NCBI GenBank assembly: GCA_015680685.1 | Contig: MNCI01005294.1 | Span: 84,416-148,415 of the forward strand | DNA: 64,000 nucleotides | Source of the DNA: Gnetum montanum | Taxonomy: Eukaryota > Streptophyta > Gnetopsida > Gnetales > Gnetaceae | Reading direction: 5' to 3' | Part shown: in pieces, positions 9,568 to 21,379 of the stretch | How positions within the stretch are numbered: position 1 is the first letter of the stretch | Layout: each line of letters begins with the position of its first letter | The notes under the pieces: model-generated | The model's input: the letters and a program-made list of their open reading frames with translations, nothing else | The model's database searches: none | What the model was told of the DNA's origin: nothing | Made by a program: the position numbers and the translations under genes

Positions 9568-11502
9568 TGTTGATGTATAAATTTGGATCATAAAGGCATA
9601 CTAATGTACAACACTCATCAAGTACTCAATTTTACAAAGTTATTGCCTAGGGCACCTTGCTTATGGGCATGGTTAGCCTGGAAATTGTCTCGGTGGAAGA
9701 GAAACATGATTGCTAATTTAAATAAAATCATTAATTTTGAAAATATAAATTATTTTCAAACATAAATATTGAAGATGAAATAATTTAGAAAGATCATAAT
9801 ATTTAAAAGAAAATAATTGGAAGCAGAGAGAAATTAGAAAATTCATTAAGAAAATAATAGAAAGTAGAGAAAAGAGAGAACTTAGCAAACGGTCATGGCA
9901 ATAGTACATAGCAATTGCAACAAGTGGTATCAATAATTTGCAGACAACAACACCATCTAATAATGACTAATAGTAGAAATAGTAAGAAGCATCTAAGTAG
10001 CAAATGACTACATGTACAACACTAATCCATGTAGCAGCTGATTACATGTAACTCTAGGTAGTGAGTTGCACATAGCAATAACAACACTAATATGGAAAGG
10101 GAGAAAAGAAGAGATATGGGATTGCATAGACAACACTAGATAGTGAGTTGCATCTAGTAATAACACTAATATAAAAGGATGAAGGGATATGAGATTTGGA
10201 GATGGTGGTGGGATGGAATAGGAGAAGCGAAAGGAGAAGGGAAGAAGAAGCAAAATATGGAAAGCAAAAGTGAGGTACCAAGAGACTTTGCTTTCTCTTC
10301 TCTTCCTAGTAATGGTAATAATCCTCCCCCCATTTTCATCTATGTGTATGGGCTTTTATAGCCCTTCTATTCTACTCCTCCTCCTTATTCTCCATATGTG
10401 CCTATTAATTACAAATAAGGGTAAGTTAGTAATTAATCAATTAAAAAAACTTAACAATAAATTAATTATAAAGTAACTTAATCATCAATCAATTATAAAA
10501 CAATTGATCAATCAATTCATTTGTTACTTATGTTATTCATGACCTACTATNATTATACTATATTATTTATTATTATATATTATTATTTTAAGAAAACTAA
10601 GAAAAAGAAAATTGCTGCATTCCAAGGCTAGCTACAACACACACGGTTGGTAGTGGGGTTGATGGAGGACCAAGCAACAGATCAGCAATGGAGAAATGAA
10701 GTAGGTAGCATGATGCATAATGGCTAGGTGGAGTGGTGGGGCAAGCCTTTGCATAATGGGAATGAGGGTTTCTAAATTTTGTCCCTTGTGCTATAGAAAT
10801 GGAATACAAGAATGGTGTAGTAGGCAAGAGGGCATAAAAGGAATGTAGGCAGCCAACTATGTGGCAAAAGATAGCATGGCCGTTGACCAGTGCAGGGTGA
10901 ACAGTGAGTGATAGGGCCTAGTGAGATGAACAAGGTAGCACCAATAGTGGTGTAGGGCAGAGATATCAGTAGGTGCATATGCAAGGGTTTCCTACAGCAA
11001 ATGTGGAACATGCAAAACATGGTAGTGGGTAGTAATAAATGAGCAATGTAGTCAAGGGTAATGAGGGTTTCAATTACATAACAAACAACACATGGCTTTT
11101 AGTGCATTAGCAACAATAGAGAATTTTAGCAATGTGCGAGGCAAGTGTAGTAATGGAAATGCAATACAAAAGGAGACACAAGCATTAAAGGTTTCCAAGA
11201 AAAGTAAAGGAAGAGACAACAATGGCCTTCTACACCATTGTGCAGTAGATGAATGAAGCACGACGTAGAGTGGTGGGAAGAATGATGACACCACAATAGA
11301 ATTTATGATGTGGCTTGTTAGTTAGGCCTCTATATAGCCCAATATAAGTTATGCAAAGGTGGCAAGAATAGTGTCATAAATAGCTATGATTCTAGAGATA
11401 GCAGTGGATTGTAACTGCATAGTTGGTTGTAAGGCTTGCATAAATCATTGTGAAGATGGCATGGTCAGAGTGTAGTTGATGGCAGAGATGATACACCATG
11501 AT
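9568..11502 (-). repeat. element 1 5' LTR
   Basis: The LTR starts (plus strand) at 9568 with tgttgatgtataaatt, directly next to the primer-binding site, and shares its first ~130 bp with the A-family LTRs (cctagggcacctt and so on). The rest is not alignable with A by eye. It ends at or before 11502, where an A-family LTR begins. It contains a TATA box (10353-10360) for minus-strand transcription and an imperfect duplication of a tagtgagttgca...aataacactaat unit near 10060-10095 and 10140-10175. One N lies at 10551. Confidence 0.6.
10350..10364 (-). promoter_or_regulatory. TATA box inside a small inverted repeat, element 1 LTR
   Basis: The minus strand reads GGGCTATAAAAGCCC: a TATAAAAG core promoter box whose flanks GGGCT and AGCCC are complementary. 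Transcription from here would run leftward into the 5' leader and gag of element 1, as expected for the U3/R border of its LTR, about 790 bp before the LTR end at 9568. Confidence 0.6.
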
Positions 11503-13776
11503 CATTGATGCGTAAATTTTAGGAAAAAAACTCGTTTGAGGAGACTATCACCTAGGGCACCTCCCATATGGGTATGGAAACTTGGGAATAGTCTCAACTG
11601 GAGAGGGTTATGTGGCATTCCAAAAAAATAGGTAAATTAAATTAAAAGCTAAGAAATTTGAATAATAGTCTTGAATTTCAAGACTTAATGAAAATATAGT
11701 AATTGAATAAAAAATTTAAATGTTTCGTGATCCCCCACTATTACCATCGTATGTGTTGCCTTATCATAGCAGATACTATTGTAGCCAATACTACTTGTAG
11801 CTACTAGGAGAGGGAAAGAAAGAGATCTATACGATGTTTCACCACCATGCATCTTGTCATTGCCAAACATGCAACCTACTGTTGGTGGTAGAAAACCTAG
11901 GAAGGCTACCTATTGTAACTTCATCATTACCAAAGAGAGGAAGAAATAGTGAAAGGGAGAGAGAGAGATATGCTCTAATTGCTCACCAATCGTGTGCTAC
12001 ACATGCTGTCAGAACATGTCACTGTCATCATGTGAAAAGGGGAGGGAGAAGAGAGAGACTTCTCATTATTGTAGATGCTACTGCAATAGAGATCTCTAAT
12101 GCACACCATGGAGAAAAGGAAGAAAAAGAACCCCGATGCAAACTACTGCCAAGTGCCACCATCACGTGTTGTCTATCATCATCTACAAATGCTGTTTGAG
12201 GCTATTGGTATCCACCACCTATCCACTACTACATTGATGGAACTTACTCATGCTAGGAGGGGGAGAAGACTATTAGATCCTCTTGTCAATACTGTTCAAT
12301 GTCAAAAAATCAAGATCCCCTATTCCTATCTATGTTGCTATAAACACACACCAATCAACAATTACCGTCAGTCAAGGGCCTACTGTGCTGATTGCTTATG
12401 CACTACTGTGTTGACATGCCATGCTACACCTACTTATGAGATGACTATTGCTGCTATCACTACCTACTATCTGCATGCATCTGCCACCATTGTAGTTACT
12501 ACATGCCCTACCTTTGACCCTGGGAAAGAGAGAAGGTTTCCCACTAGGGTGTAAGCAAGAAAAAGGAAGAAAATTTCTACCTTGTAATTTCCCTAGCACA
12601 CCCCCTCTTATAGCTACTTGCTACTGTGGTCTGCCTGTGTAATGTCCATCACTACTTCCTATAACCACCATTCACCATCATCATGTTAATTACCATGTTG
12701 TCCACCTATGTAAAGCATGTGTTACCTATGACTCCTGCCATGACCACCAACATTTGTGCCTAGAACACCCATGTCCCACATCTCAACATAATGCTTGCCA
12801 TTGATGATTATGATCACCAACACCATAACATACCTACATAACTACAACCACATCACTGTTGTGACCTATCTGTAGCTATATTTCACTGATGTACTTTCTC
12901 TGAAATTAAAGGGGAACTCTAGACATAATTTTAAATTTCATTGGTGCTTAGGCAGAACATGAATTTTGAAACTGTTGGCCCATTTCAATGGATTTTGTTT
13001 TGAGAAAACAAGTGCTTGGTCATAGCCATTACCACTCTCTCTTGCGTACTTGAGCTTCTGCTGTAATGGAAGATTAAAGAATCCTCTTGCCACTTCTTTC
13101 ACTCTTTCTAAAAGATCCAACTAAATTCCATGTTTTACAAACTAAATTAGAAATAGTACATCCAAAATTAGGATCTAATTACAAGAATTCATGAGTTGGA
13201 TAAAACTGACATATTTCTAGATTAGTAGGGGAAAAAAAAGCAATCAATTGTAACAATGTTTGTGAGATATGAAATTAATTATTCTATCATAAGAGTTTAA
13301 AATTATGAATAAAAAAGGATTATCTAAAAGAAAACCCACTCCTAGCATGAAACCTTAAGTTTTCCATTTGTTTAACTTTAATACATGATGCTAGATTGCT
13401 AGGATATGTATGCCATGGCATGATGCATGAAAATAGTAAATGTTAGGAATGAAAAAATAAAATGGTGGCAAATTTAATACATTGACTTTGAATTAACAAG
13501 TTTGTAGCCTAGCCTCCTTGAAAACATAGTTACATGCACATATGTTTTTTTTTTTTTTTTTACTAATGCTATACAATGTCCATGAATACAAAGTTATTGC
13601 TATCATCCTAATTCTAGCATAGTCATTACTACCACTTTCACCATGACTTGAGAAAATTTTGGTAAAAATTGTTCTTATTTTGACCTATCTTGACACATTT
13701 GTGAATTACTATTTGTTGAAGATTGATGTTGTTGATCATGGCCCCATGCTTAGCATGGGTGATGTTGACATTAATA
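11503..13776 (-). repeat. family A LTR, left copy
   Basis: This copy matches 41042-43335 and 47991-50307 over its whole length. Its start is decayed (cattgatgcg against tgttgatgca) and its plus-strand end is attaata against attaaca. It is followed by a polypurine tract (minus strand AGAAGTTTGGGGGCTAAG, 13794-13777), so it is the 3' LTR of the copy whose internal part resumes at 31484. A TATAAG box lies at 12612-12607 on the minus strand. The open frames at 11834-12554 recur in all copies without a recognised domain and appear to be composition-driven. Confidence 0.85.
12885..13150 (-). pseudogene. captured 2-oxoglutarate/Fe(II) dioxygenase fragment (left A LTR)
   Basis: The minus strand reads FVKHGI-stop-LDLLERVKE, VARGFFNLPLQQKLKYARES, GNGYDQALVFSKQNPLKW, SFKIHVLPKHQ-stop-NLK and EFPFNFRES. 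This is the N-terminal (DIOX_N) part of plant 2OG-dependent dioxygenases, whose hallmark segments are NHGIP, the helix ending FFxLPLxEKxKY, GYGQAxVxSExQxLDW, LP and LWPxxPxxFRE. About 90 codons remain; 60 of them (13120-12938) are uninterrupted. The catalytic double-stranded beta-helix with its HxD...H iron ligands is absent, so it cannot be an enzyme. The same fragment occupies the same place in the other two A LTRs and lies in the element's sense orientation. Confidence 0.75.
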
Positions 13777-14851
13777 CTTAGCCCCCAAACTTCTAATTGC
13801 ATGCAAGTGCAAGGATAGTAAAACCATAGAAATTTTAAAATGATGCAAAATATAGAGAATCGAAAACATCATAAAAAATAAATAAATTAAAACTTGAAAG
13901 CAAACTATACTGATTTAAATATGATTAAAAAAAACCATATAATCAAGAGAGAACTAAATGTGGGCCACCCTTACCACACCATCTCATTTTAATTAAGATT
14001 AGACCATATACGTTTTATTATTTTAACTACATAGATCTATATATATAATTAAGATCTCATTCCAAATCTTCTCACAAGGTAAAAGTAAAAAACAGAATGT
14101 GGACTACTTTGAGCATAAGACCTATACTAAACTTAATGAGAAGGATAGGCTCATGTTAGATCATGGATACCTACAAATTTCAAATTTTTCCTTGGGGGTT
14201 TTTTAAGAAAAGGAATGGGTGAAAGGGATTATTTGCTTTCATTTTTTTGAATTTTTGGAAAATAGATTCAAAAGGGGAAATGGAGGTTAGGGTGAGGATA
14301 GCTACCAAACCCCATCACACTCAAGAACTTATTACATTATCAATGAACATGGTCCTCATTCTCTTTATTTTTCTTTTTTTTTCAAGAAATTTTGTTCATG
14401 ATGTACTTCATTTTTAAGGTAGAAATTCCAACATGAGTCTGTCTGATTAGCGACACTACCAAAGAACATGGTCCTTTTGAAACTTTGCCCATGGTATAGT
14501 TGAACCCTTGTGTGTGTGCCTTTAATTACAATCTAATGGAATCATAGCAAGTATTCTGGGTGGATAAGGGTTCTCAAGTGGAGATGAACACACTCCACCC
14601 TATGGATCACAAGATAGCCATGAATCATCACACTTAAGGGTTGGGGCTTAGGGGAGGGAAGAATGATATTTTCCAAGGTCACCTAGTGATTGTGGCTAAC
14701 CATTCTCAAATCTCACATATTCTACACTTACATGATCATGATGATTACATGAAAAGTAGCATAAATCCCATGCTCCATAATCAAACATAACAAATAAAAC
14801 TAAAACCTTGAAAAGATTGAAAAGGATCACAACATTATTGAAATGTATAAT
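13777..14851 (-). mobile_element. family A copy 2, internal 3' region (left part)
   Basis: This is the segment after the integrase end and before the 3' LTR of A copy 2. It starts with the polypurine tract at 13777-13794 and matches 43336-44410 of copy 3 throughout. No coding capacity is recognised. It is cut at 14851 by element B and resumes at 31484 with ataaaggagattttatg, which continues the copy 3 sequence at 44411 exactly. The last five bases, ATAAT (14847-14851), are the target site duplicated by B. Confidence 0.85.
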
Positions 14852-16187
14852 TGATAAGCTAGGCAAAATTTGGTGCTAGATACCTCTAAAATTTATTTTC
14901 TTTTTCTATTCTAGAGATTGTCACCTCATCTATGACTGATCTGCGAGTCATATCCCATGGAGGAAAGGTTAAAAAGTGAAAAAAATCATCAAGACAAAAA
15001 ATAGTTAGAATTGAATCCAATTAAATTCCATACTTATGCCTATCACTCACAAGTAAAATTATAAACCTTTATCCTAAATTCTAATCATAAGTTCAAGAAT
15101 AAAGATCTATAATTAAATCAAATTGAAATTATAAATAATAATTGAAGATCACAAAGGAGACTTGCCTAAATTGCAATTCTACCTTGCTGTCTCCATAATG
15201 CAGCAATTTTGATTGTGAATTACAAAAATTGCCACAAGGCTCAACAAATATTTAACAAAAATCTAAAGAATAATTAATTCCAATGTGATACAGAATTTAT
15301 TGGTATCAACTCCTCCTTTCGTATTTTCTCAAAAGAAATGAATTTTCTTTTGATGTGTATGCATAATCAATTTTTCTCCCTTTTTTCTCTTTTGGTGCAT
15401 GATGAATGCCTTATTTATACTATAACAAGGTTTAAAAATAAATATCACAATAATATATGGGTATTGCAAAACCCAATACCAATATGTTAAAATCGATACT
15501 ATTGCTAATCTTGGCTTTCTAATGTTTTAAATTAATATGGATTCTCAAGGAAGCAACAAAAGAGGCGTATGTGATGCTCCATGCATTCATCCAAGAAGAA
15601 ATTTTGATTTGAGCCAATGGACAATCTGATAGAATAGCATGCATAATAGCATCAATTAGCGTATGCTTTGCTTGATTCCTTTATCATCTACGAAATTCTC
15701 TACCATGGCCTTTGCTAGTGCCTTATTCTCAGCAATCTCCACCACGCCATTGCCTGTACTGATGTTTAAAAATAAGTACTTTAATAATAAATTGATACGA
15801 AAGAATTTGATATCAATCCATTATTTTTGGTGTAGGTGCCAAATCTAGTGTTTTTGTTATCATGAATTTGCTAGAAATAATGGGAGAGACATTGCAAAAA
15901 TGAAGAAGACAACTTAGATAGCTCGCAACCAACAAAATTCCAAGAACATTATCATTGTCATTGTTATTCAACGATGGCAACGGTTATGGTGGTAGGTTCA
16001 AATCTGGTAGCAACAACCTACGTTTTTATTGATTCTTGGATTTCCAATGTGGTCGTAGAGAACCTCCTTCCCTATCACCATATATATANNNNNNNNNNNN
16101 NNNNNNNNNNNNNNNNNNNNNNNNNNNNNNNNNNNNNNNNNNNNNNAAATACTTATTAAAATTGAACAATATTATTTGAGTTTAACA
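14852..16187 (-). repeat. element B 3' LTR
   Basis: Starts tgataagctaggcaaaat and ends ttgagtttaaca, matching 30151-31478 end to end. It begins TG and ends CA. A 58-base run of N (16089-16146) follows caccatatatata at the same place as the N run in the other LTR, so the gap probably hides an AT microsatellite. Preceded by the target duplication ATAAT. Confidence 0.92.
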
Positions 16188-17480
16188 GAGCTCTTGACTA
16201 GCCTATGGCAAGTGCCTAGTTATAAAGGCAAAAATAAAACATTAATATATACATAAAATTATACTATTTTTATTCCAAGATATATGTTTTAGGCTAACAC
16301 ATTATTTAAACTTGTTCATTAAGAAAATGTTTATTCACTAATTATTTATTAAGTATGTATATATAATTATTTCTCTTTTTGATGATAAATTCTTATTCTT
16401 GGATACGAGTCCACATATAACTCAATTAGGAAGGCCCTACCTAGGATTTCTTGAGCATAACGTCACCTCATAAGGTTTGTTCATTAGGTGTAAGAATGTC
16501 TTATAACCTCAAGGTTTAAACCTCTCCTATGATTTAAGGATCCGAGATGCATTACTTACATCTAACTCATTCCTTAACTTATTCTTGGTTCAGCTTCCAA
16601 TTTGGTTATACCCTACTATCATATTCCTTATTACATGGTTATCCTTCCCTCCTAATTAAGCTATGTAACATACTTAGGCTAATTAGCAAAGATAAATTAT
16701 TAAAAGAAAACATGATCAAAGGATATACTAAAAGCAAGAATTGCCTTGGGTTTTATATATCTAGACTAAGAGGGAACCAAAGGCAATGGGTGAACAAGTG
16801 TTAGCATCCATCATTGGCTACCATAGTAGGGATATCGACCACTAACACCTATGGAAGACATGATGGGAAACACAAAGAAAACCCATGGACAAAAGTACCA
16901 CTAGTCAAATGAGATGACCATGTTGAATAAAAATGGGATGATAACTCAAAAAATGAAAAAGATAAATATCAAAAGGTAAAAATTAGGTAACTAAAAGAAA
17001 ATAATAATATGAGAAGTGCAAAAAAANNNNAAAAAAAAAAAAAAAAACAAAGAAATAAAACAGTCTAAAAAGTATAAAAAAACATAAGTAAAGGAACTAA
17101 ATAACAAATTAGAAGGAATGATTAGAGGTGAAGATGTTCATTAAGATACCAATTGTGACTCCTTCGTTGCCAATGTTATACTCTAGTTCTAAGGTAGTGG
17201 CATTGAGAGTAGATTGATAATTGGTGCCTAACCCTTAAACACTACTTACAGAAGGGGGTTCTTGTAGGATTCTTGAAATTGTAAGCTTAGAGCATCATCC
17301 CAATTGTAAGGTTCTTGTGAGAGTTGGGCTAAGCTCATGATTGAAGGTTTTTGTGAGGTCATTTTTCTTGTTTTCTTTTCAATTATTTCTTACATTGTAT
17401 CTTATCTTGTTGGTCACTTTTTTTCATAATTTTTTACTTTCTTTGTCTCTTTTTTTGTCTTTTTTCTTGCAAGAAATTCA
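16188..17480. other. element B 3' untranslated region
   Basis: Sequence between the 3' LTR and the integrase C-terminus. I see no conserved domain and no envelope-like frame; a weak purine tract (minus strand gtcaagagctc) abuts the LTR. A four-base N gap sits at 17027-17030 inside a poly(A) run. Confidence 0.55.
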
Positions 17481-18560
17481 ATATCTAACTGGCTTCAATC
17501 ATGAAGTTGATATGAGGACACTTCCATTATCATGGGGTTGAATAACTAAATAAGGATCTTCCCACTAAGTTGTTAATTTACCTAGAAATTTATGTAGTCT
17601 CATGTTATAAAGTAAAACTTTATCACCCATGGAAATTTTTTTTAAAAGTTACTCTTATTGTGTGATGTTTTCATTTGTCATTTTACAATTCTTTGTTTGT
17701 TCAGAGCATGTAGCCTCATTTTGTCAAGTTCATGAAGTTGATTAATTTTAGAGGCTTGGTTCATGTCTTCATCAAAATTAAGTTGGGCTAATCGTAAGAA
17801 TTGATATTTCAGTTCGACTGGTAATAAACATAACTTACCATAAACCAATTGACAAGGTGAATATCCTAAACTTGGTTTATAAGTAATTCTATAAGCCCAA
17901 AGTGCATCTTGTAATTTTTTAGACCAATGCTTCCCTTTAATACATACAATTTTTGTTAATATATTTAAAATAATTCTATTAACATTTTCTACTTGGCCAT
18001 TTGTTTGTGGGTGATAGGCAGTAGCTATCTTATGCTAGATACCATAAGATTTAAGGAAATTTTCCATGATTTTATTGACAAAATGGATTCCTTGATCACT
18101 AATAATTGCCCGTGAAGTTTCAAAACATGTTAAAATATTTTCCCTAAGAAATGCTACAACTACCTTTACATCATTTGTTGGGGGTGGCTTTTGTGTCTAC
18201 CCATTTAGTAACATAGTCAATACAAACCAAAATGTATTGACATCCATTAGATGGTGAAAATGGGCCTAAAAAGGCTATATCCCACACATCAAATGGTTTT
18301 GTTATTAAAATTGGTTTAAGGGGCATTTCATGTCTTTTTATTATGGCTCCCATTCATTGAAATTTATCACACTCTTGCACATATTTATGTGCATATTTAA
18401 AAATGGAGGGCCAATACTTATGTGCATATTTTGATAGTAGTATGTTTGCTATCAAAATGTCCTTCTCCTAAATCATTGTGGCACATTTGTAGAATTTCTT
18501 ATTGTTCATTTTCGGCGACACATTTTCTTGCTATGTTATCTTTACATATTCTATAGAGGT
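17480..18560 (-). pseudogene. element B integrase
   Basis: The minus strand shows, in order: the segment before the core (ECDKFQ-stop-MGAIIKRHEM), KPFDVWDIAFLGPFSPSNGC, YILVCIDYVTKWVDTKATPN, AIISDQGIHFVNKI, AYHPQTNGQVENVNR, KLQDALWAYRITYK, YQLVYGKLCLLPVELKY, and the C-terminal KVLLYNMRLHKFLGKL. These are integrase core motifs. The first catalytic aspartate (GIDFMGPF in relatives) is alanine here (DIAFLGPF), while the second D (SDQG) and the E (GQVEN) remain. Several frameshifts occur. There is no chromodomain, in line with Athila. Integrase inserts element cDNA into the genome. Confidence 0.85.
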
Positions 18561-18699
18561 ATGGACTACTCCAAATATATCTAGATATGCTACATAAGAA
18601 ATATTTTTTTCTTCCTTAGTCCAATTGGTAGGAGTTTTCATAGTAACATGATAGTTGGCTATATTAGCAAACCAAGGATCTTTCTTTGTATAAAAAGGT

Positions 18700-20000
18700 T
18701 ATTCATTAGGAAATTCATCATGAAAAATTTCTTGTGTTTGGTTCTCATTAGGAGTTTCTAACATAGAAATATTATCTGCTACTACATTTTCCCTACCTCT
18801 TTTATCTAGAATAACTAAGTCAAATTCTTGTAGTAATAAACACCATCTTCTTATTCTTCCATTTTCTTTTTTTTTGGTAGCTAAGAATTTAATGGCTAAA
18901 TGATCAGTATATACTCTATTTTTATATCCAATTAAATAATGTCTAAATTTATCTAGAGCATATACAATGGCTAATAATTCTTTTTCTATAGTTGTATAAT
19001 TTACTTAGGCTTGGTCTAGACTTTTTGACACATAATAAATCACTCTTGGTTTATTATCAATATATTTTCCCAAAACTGCCCCCACTATTGTGTCACTAGC
19101 ATCACACATTAAAACGAATGGATAATCCCAATTAGGTGCATTTAATACAGGGGCTATGGTTACTCATTCTTTTAGTTCCAAAAATGCTTCATGAAAATCA
19201 TTGGTCCAAACAAATGAAACATCCTTTTCTAGGAGCAAATATAGTGGTTTAGCAATTTTTTAGAAATCTTTGATAAATCTTCTATAATATCTAGCATGTT
19301 CTAGAAAGGATCAAAGAGTCTTTAAATTTCTTGGAGCTAGTAGTGTAGATATGAATTTTATTTTCTCATCATCCATTCTTATCCCTTCTATATAAATAAC
19401 ATGTTCTAATACTATGCCACTTGTAACCATTAAGTGTCTCTTTTTCCAACTTAATTTTAAGTTTTTATCTATGCATTCATCTAAGACATGTTCAAGATGT
19501 TGTAAGGTTTTATTATAAGAATTCCCATAAATTGAAAAATCATCTATAAAGATTTTAACATAATTCTTTAACATGTCCAAAAATATTAAAATCATGGCTC
19601 TTTGAAAAGTGGCTGGTGCATTATAGAGGTTAAAAGGCATTCATCTATTAGTGAAAGTTCCATAAGGACATGTAAAGGTTGTTTTATGTTGGTCTTCAGG
19701 AGCAATAGCTACTTGATTGTAACTACTAAATCCATCCAAAAAATAGTAGTATTCATGTCCTTCTAATTTTTCATGAATTTGATCTATGTATGGTAATGGA
19801 AAATGGTCCTTTTTTGTGTTTTAGTTTAATCTTTTATAGTCTACACAAACTCTCCATTTTCCACCCTTCTTTGGAACTACAGTAATGGGACTTACCCATT
19901 CACTATCTTCCATTCGATAAATGATTTATTCTTTCCAAAGTTTCAAAATTTCATCTTTACCTATTTTTTTAAGGCTAGATTAATTTGTCTTGAGGGAATT
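18700..20000 (-). pseudogene. element B reverse transcriptase and RNase H
   Basis: The minus strand gives EWVSPITVVPKKGGKWRVCV and DYKRLN near 19920-19830, FLDGF, PYGTFTNRRMPFNLYNAPAT, FQRAMILIFLDM, IFIDDFSIYG and an open stretch (19640-19311) with KNLKLSWKKRHLMVTSGIVL and EHVIYIEGIRM. The catalytic xxDD box reads FIDD and is intact. RNase H follows at about 19090-18780 with VLMCDASDTIVGAVLG, DKPRVIYY-like and YALDKFRHYLIG, and ends near NVVADNIS. Stops and frameshifts are scattered through it. RT copies the element RNA into DNA and RNase H removes the template. Confidence 0.87.
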
Positions 20001-20430
20001 CTTATTGGTTTGACATTGTCTTCTAGATAGATATGATGTTGGCAGATGTTGGGTGAGATTCCTTGGTGAAGGTCCCCATAGCTCCATGCAAATGCTTTAG
20101 ATTTTCTATGCAAAATTTCTAATAATTTATTTTATTGTTCATTGGTAAGTTGGGAGTTTACTATTAATGGTTTATTTTGATCTAAAAAGATATACTTAAG
20201 TGTATTAGGTAATTCTTTAAGCTCCAAGGAATCTTTATTTGTAGATTGAATTATTCTATGATATTTCCTAACCCTAAATTTAGAATTTGGTCAAGGAGAT
20301 CTTATTATTCCTTAGTTAAGGGGTCTAAAGGTCCTTCCTCAAAATTATTTAACACTAAGGTTTCCCTATCTTGTGCCATTACTAAAGTGGGTAGAGTGTA
20401 AAGCATTCTTGCTTCCTTCAAGTCTATATT
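20001..20430 (-). other. element B protease-RT linker
   Basis: Poorly conserved linker between protease and RT, with DLKEARMLYTLPTLVM near 20420-20375 on the minus strand. It ends at the element C insertion point; bases 20426-20430 (ATATT) are the duplicated target site. Confidence 0.55.
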
Positions 20431-21288
20431 TGATGAGTGGAGAGGTACCCCTACACTCAACCATACGAAATGAGCATAGCATGCGCGATTCAGGCAAACT
20501 CAGTAGACTAAATGCCTAAACACCTCATGGAACACTTGGGGTTAATCATTCGTTGTCTTCCCAGACTTACTTGTTGTTGTCACGGTATATGGTTAAGTAA
20601 GTCCGAGGTATATGATTTTTTTGGTCTTTTCTGGTTTTATCTCTTCTATGCTAAAGGGTGAAGGGTTGAGAAACTAACTAACTCTAACTAAGGACCTAAG
20701 TCTAAATTAACTAGCATCAGCATCCATTCCCACTTACTGTACACACCTTGAACTATGCAACTGTGGCTACCAAATGCTAATCATTACTGGGATCACCACA
20801 CGTAATGCACGTGCTTTAAGTGATCGTACTGAGGCACCTAACTAGCCTAAGCATGATGAGCAGCTGATTCCTTGACTAGTCTTACACATCCGTAGATGCT
20901 CGTAATCAAGTCATACTCATCCCGCGTTCTAGGAGATAAGGGTGAGAGAATCTAATCACGATAAGTAGCTGATTCCTTGGTTAGCTGTACACATTTGTCA
21001 ATGCTCATAACCAAGTCATACTCATGCCACGCTAATGCATGTAATAAATGATAGGTAAGAAATAACAAATAATAAACCTATTCTATGCACTACAAGGTTT
21101 ATCAACAAAGCTCGTCTTTATTGCCATACACAACTTGCGTTCAGGTACAAAGTTGCTCGAATAAAGATCCGTTCACTTGGGGACTCGTACTACGGGCACA
21201 TGGAAAATATTCTATCTCTGGAGTGACTAAACTGCCAGAGCTTCGCTACTTCTAGCCTAGGATGAGAAATGAGGGGAGTGCTGCCTCT

Positions 21289-21296
21289 TATTTATA
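21289..21296 (-). promoter_or_regulatory. TATA box, element C LTR
   Basis: The minus strand reads CTATAAATAAGAGG around this site. The same box, CTATAAATAAGA(A/G)G, is at the matching place in both D LTRs (33941 and 38916). In the right C LTR (27293-27286) it is decayed to GATAAATA. Confidence 0.65.
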
Positions 21297-21302
21297 GATT
21301 TT

Positions 21303-21379
21303 GCAGTGGACTGCGATATCGTGTACGCGATATCACAGGGCACAATGCGATATCGCGTATGTGATATCGTGTCTTATCA
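21303..21379 (-). repeat. GATATC palindrome cluster, left C LTR
   Basis: Four GATATC hexamers, most extended to CGATATCG or GCGATATC, lie in about 75 bp at the U3 start of the LTR. The right LTR has seven in the equivalent interval. Confidence 0.85.

Larger units (their letters stand above)
4469..11502 (-). mobile_element. element 1: Tat/Ogre-like Ty3/gypsy remnant with 5' LTR
   Basis: The minus strand carries, in order from high to low coordinates: an LTR beginning at 9568, a primer-binding site, gag with a Tat-type zinc finger, protease, an archaeal-type RNase H, the first half of RT, and the C-terminal half of integrase. RT is joined directly to integrase, so the rest of RT, its own RNase H and the integrase N-terminus are deleted. 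The zinc finger and the RNase H type point to the Tat/Ogre lineage. The left (3') LTR was not found. The element is related to, but clearly diverged from, family A at 11503-50307: the gag and protease align and the primer-binding sites match, but the LTRs do not align beyond their first ~130 bp. Confidence 0.75.
20431..21379 (-). repeat. element C 3' LTR
   Basis: Starts tgatgagtggagaggtaccc and ends gatatcgtgtcttatca. It contains two tandem copies of a ~105-bp unit (from about 20855 and about 20960: gctgattccttg...aagtcatactcat), a minus-strand TATAAATA box at 21296-21289, and four GATATC palindromes near its end. Its first 45 bp correspond to the last 45 bp of the D LTR read on the other strand (ccactcatca, ggggtacc, tggttgagtgta). 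Confidence 0.92.

Noticed and set aside
11834-12554. Long plus-strand open frames that could suggest a host gene
   Set aside because: Equivalent sequence recurs in the other two A LTRs (41358-42145 and 48340-49172) with frames open or broken independently; it is LTR sequence without a recognised domain.
15974-16159. Open frame running across an N gap (and its twin at 31259-31450)
   Set aside because: Both lie in the B LTRs and owe their length to unknown bases.
16188-17480. Envelope-like ORF in element B
   Set aside because: No long frame, signal peptide or membrane segment is present between integrase and the 3' LTR.
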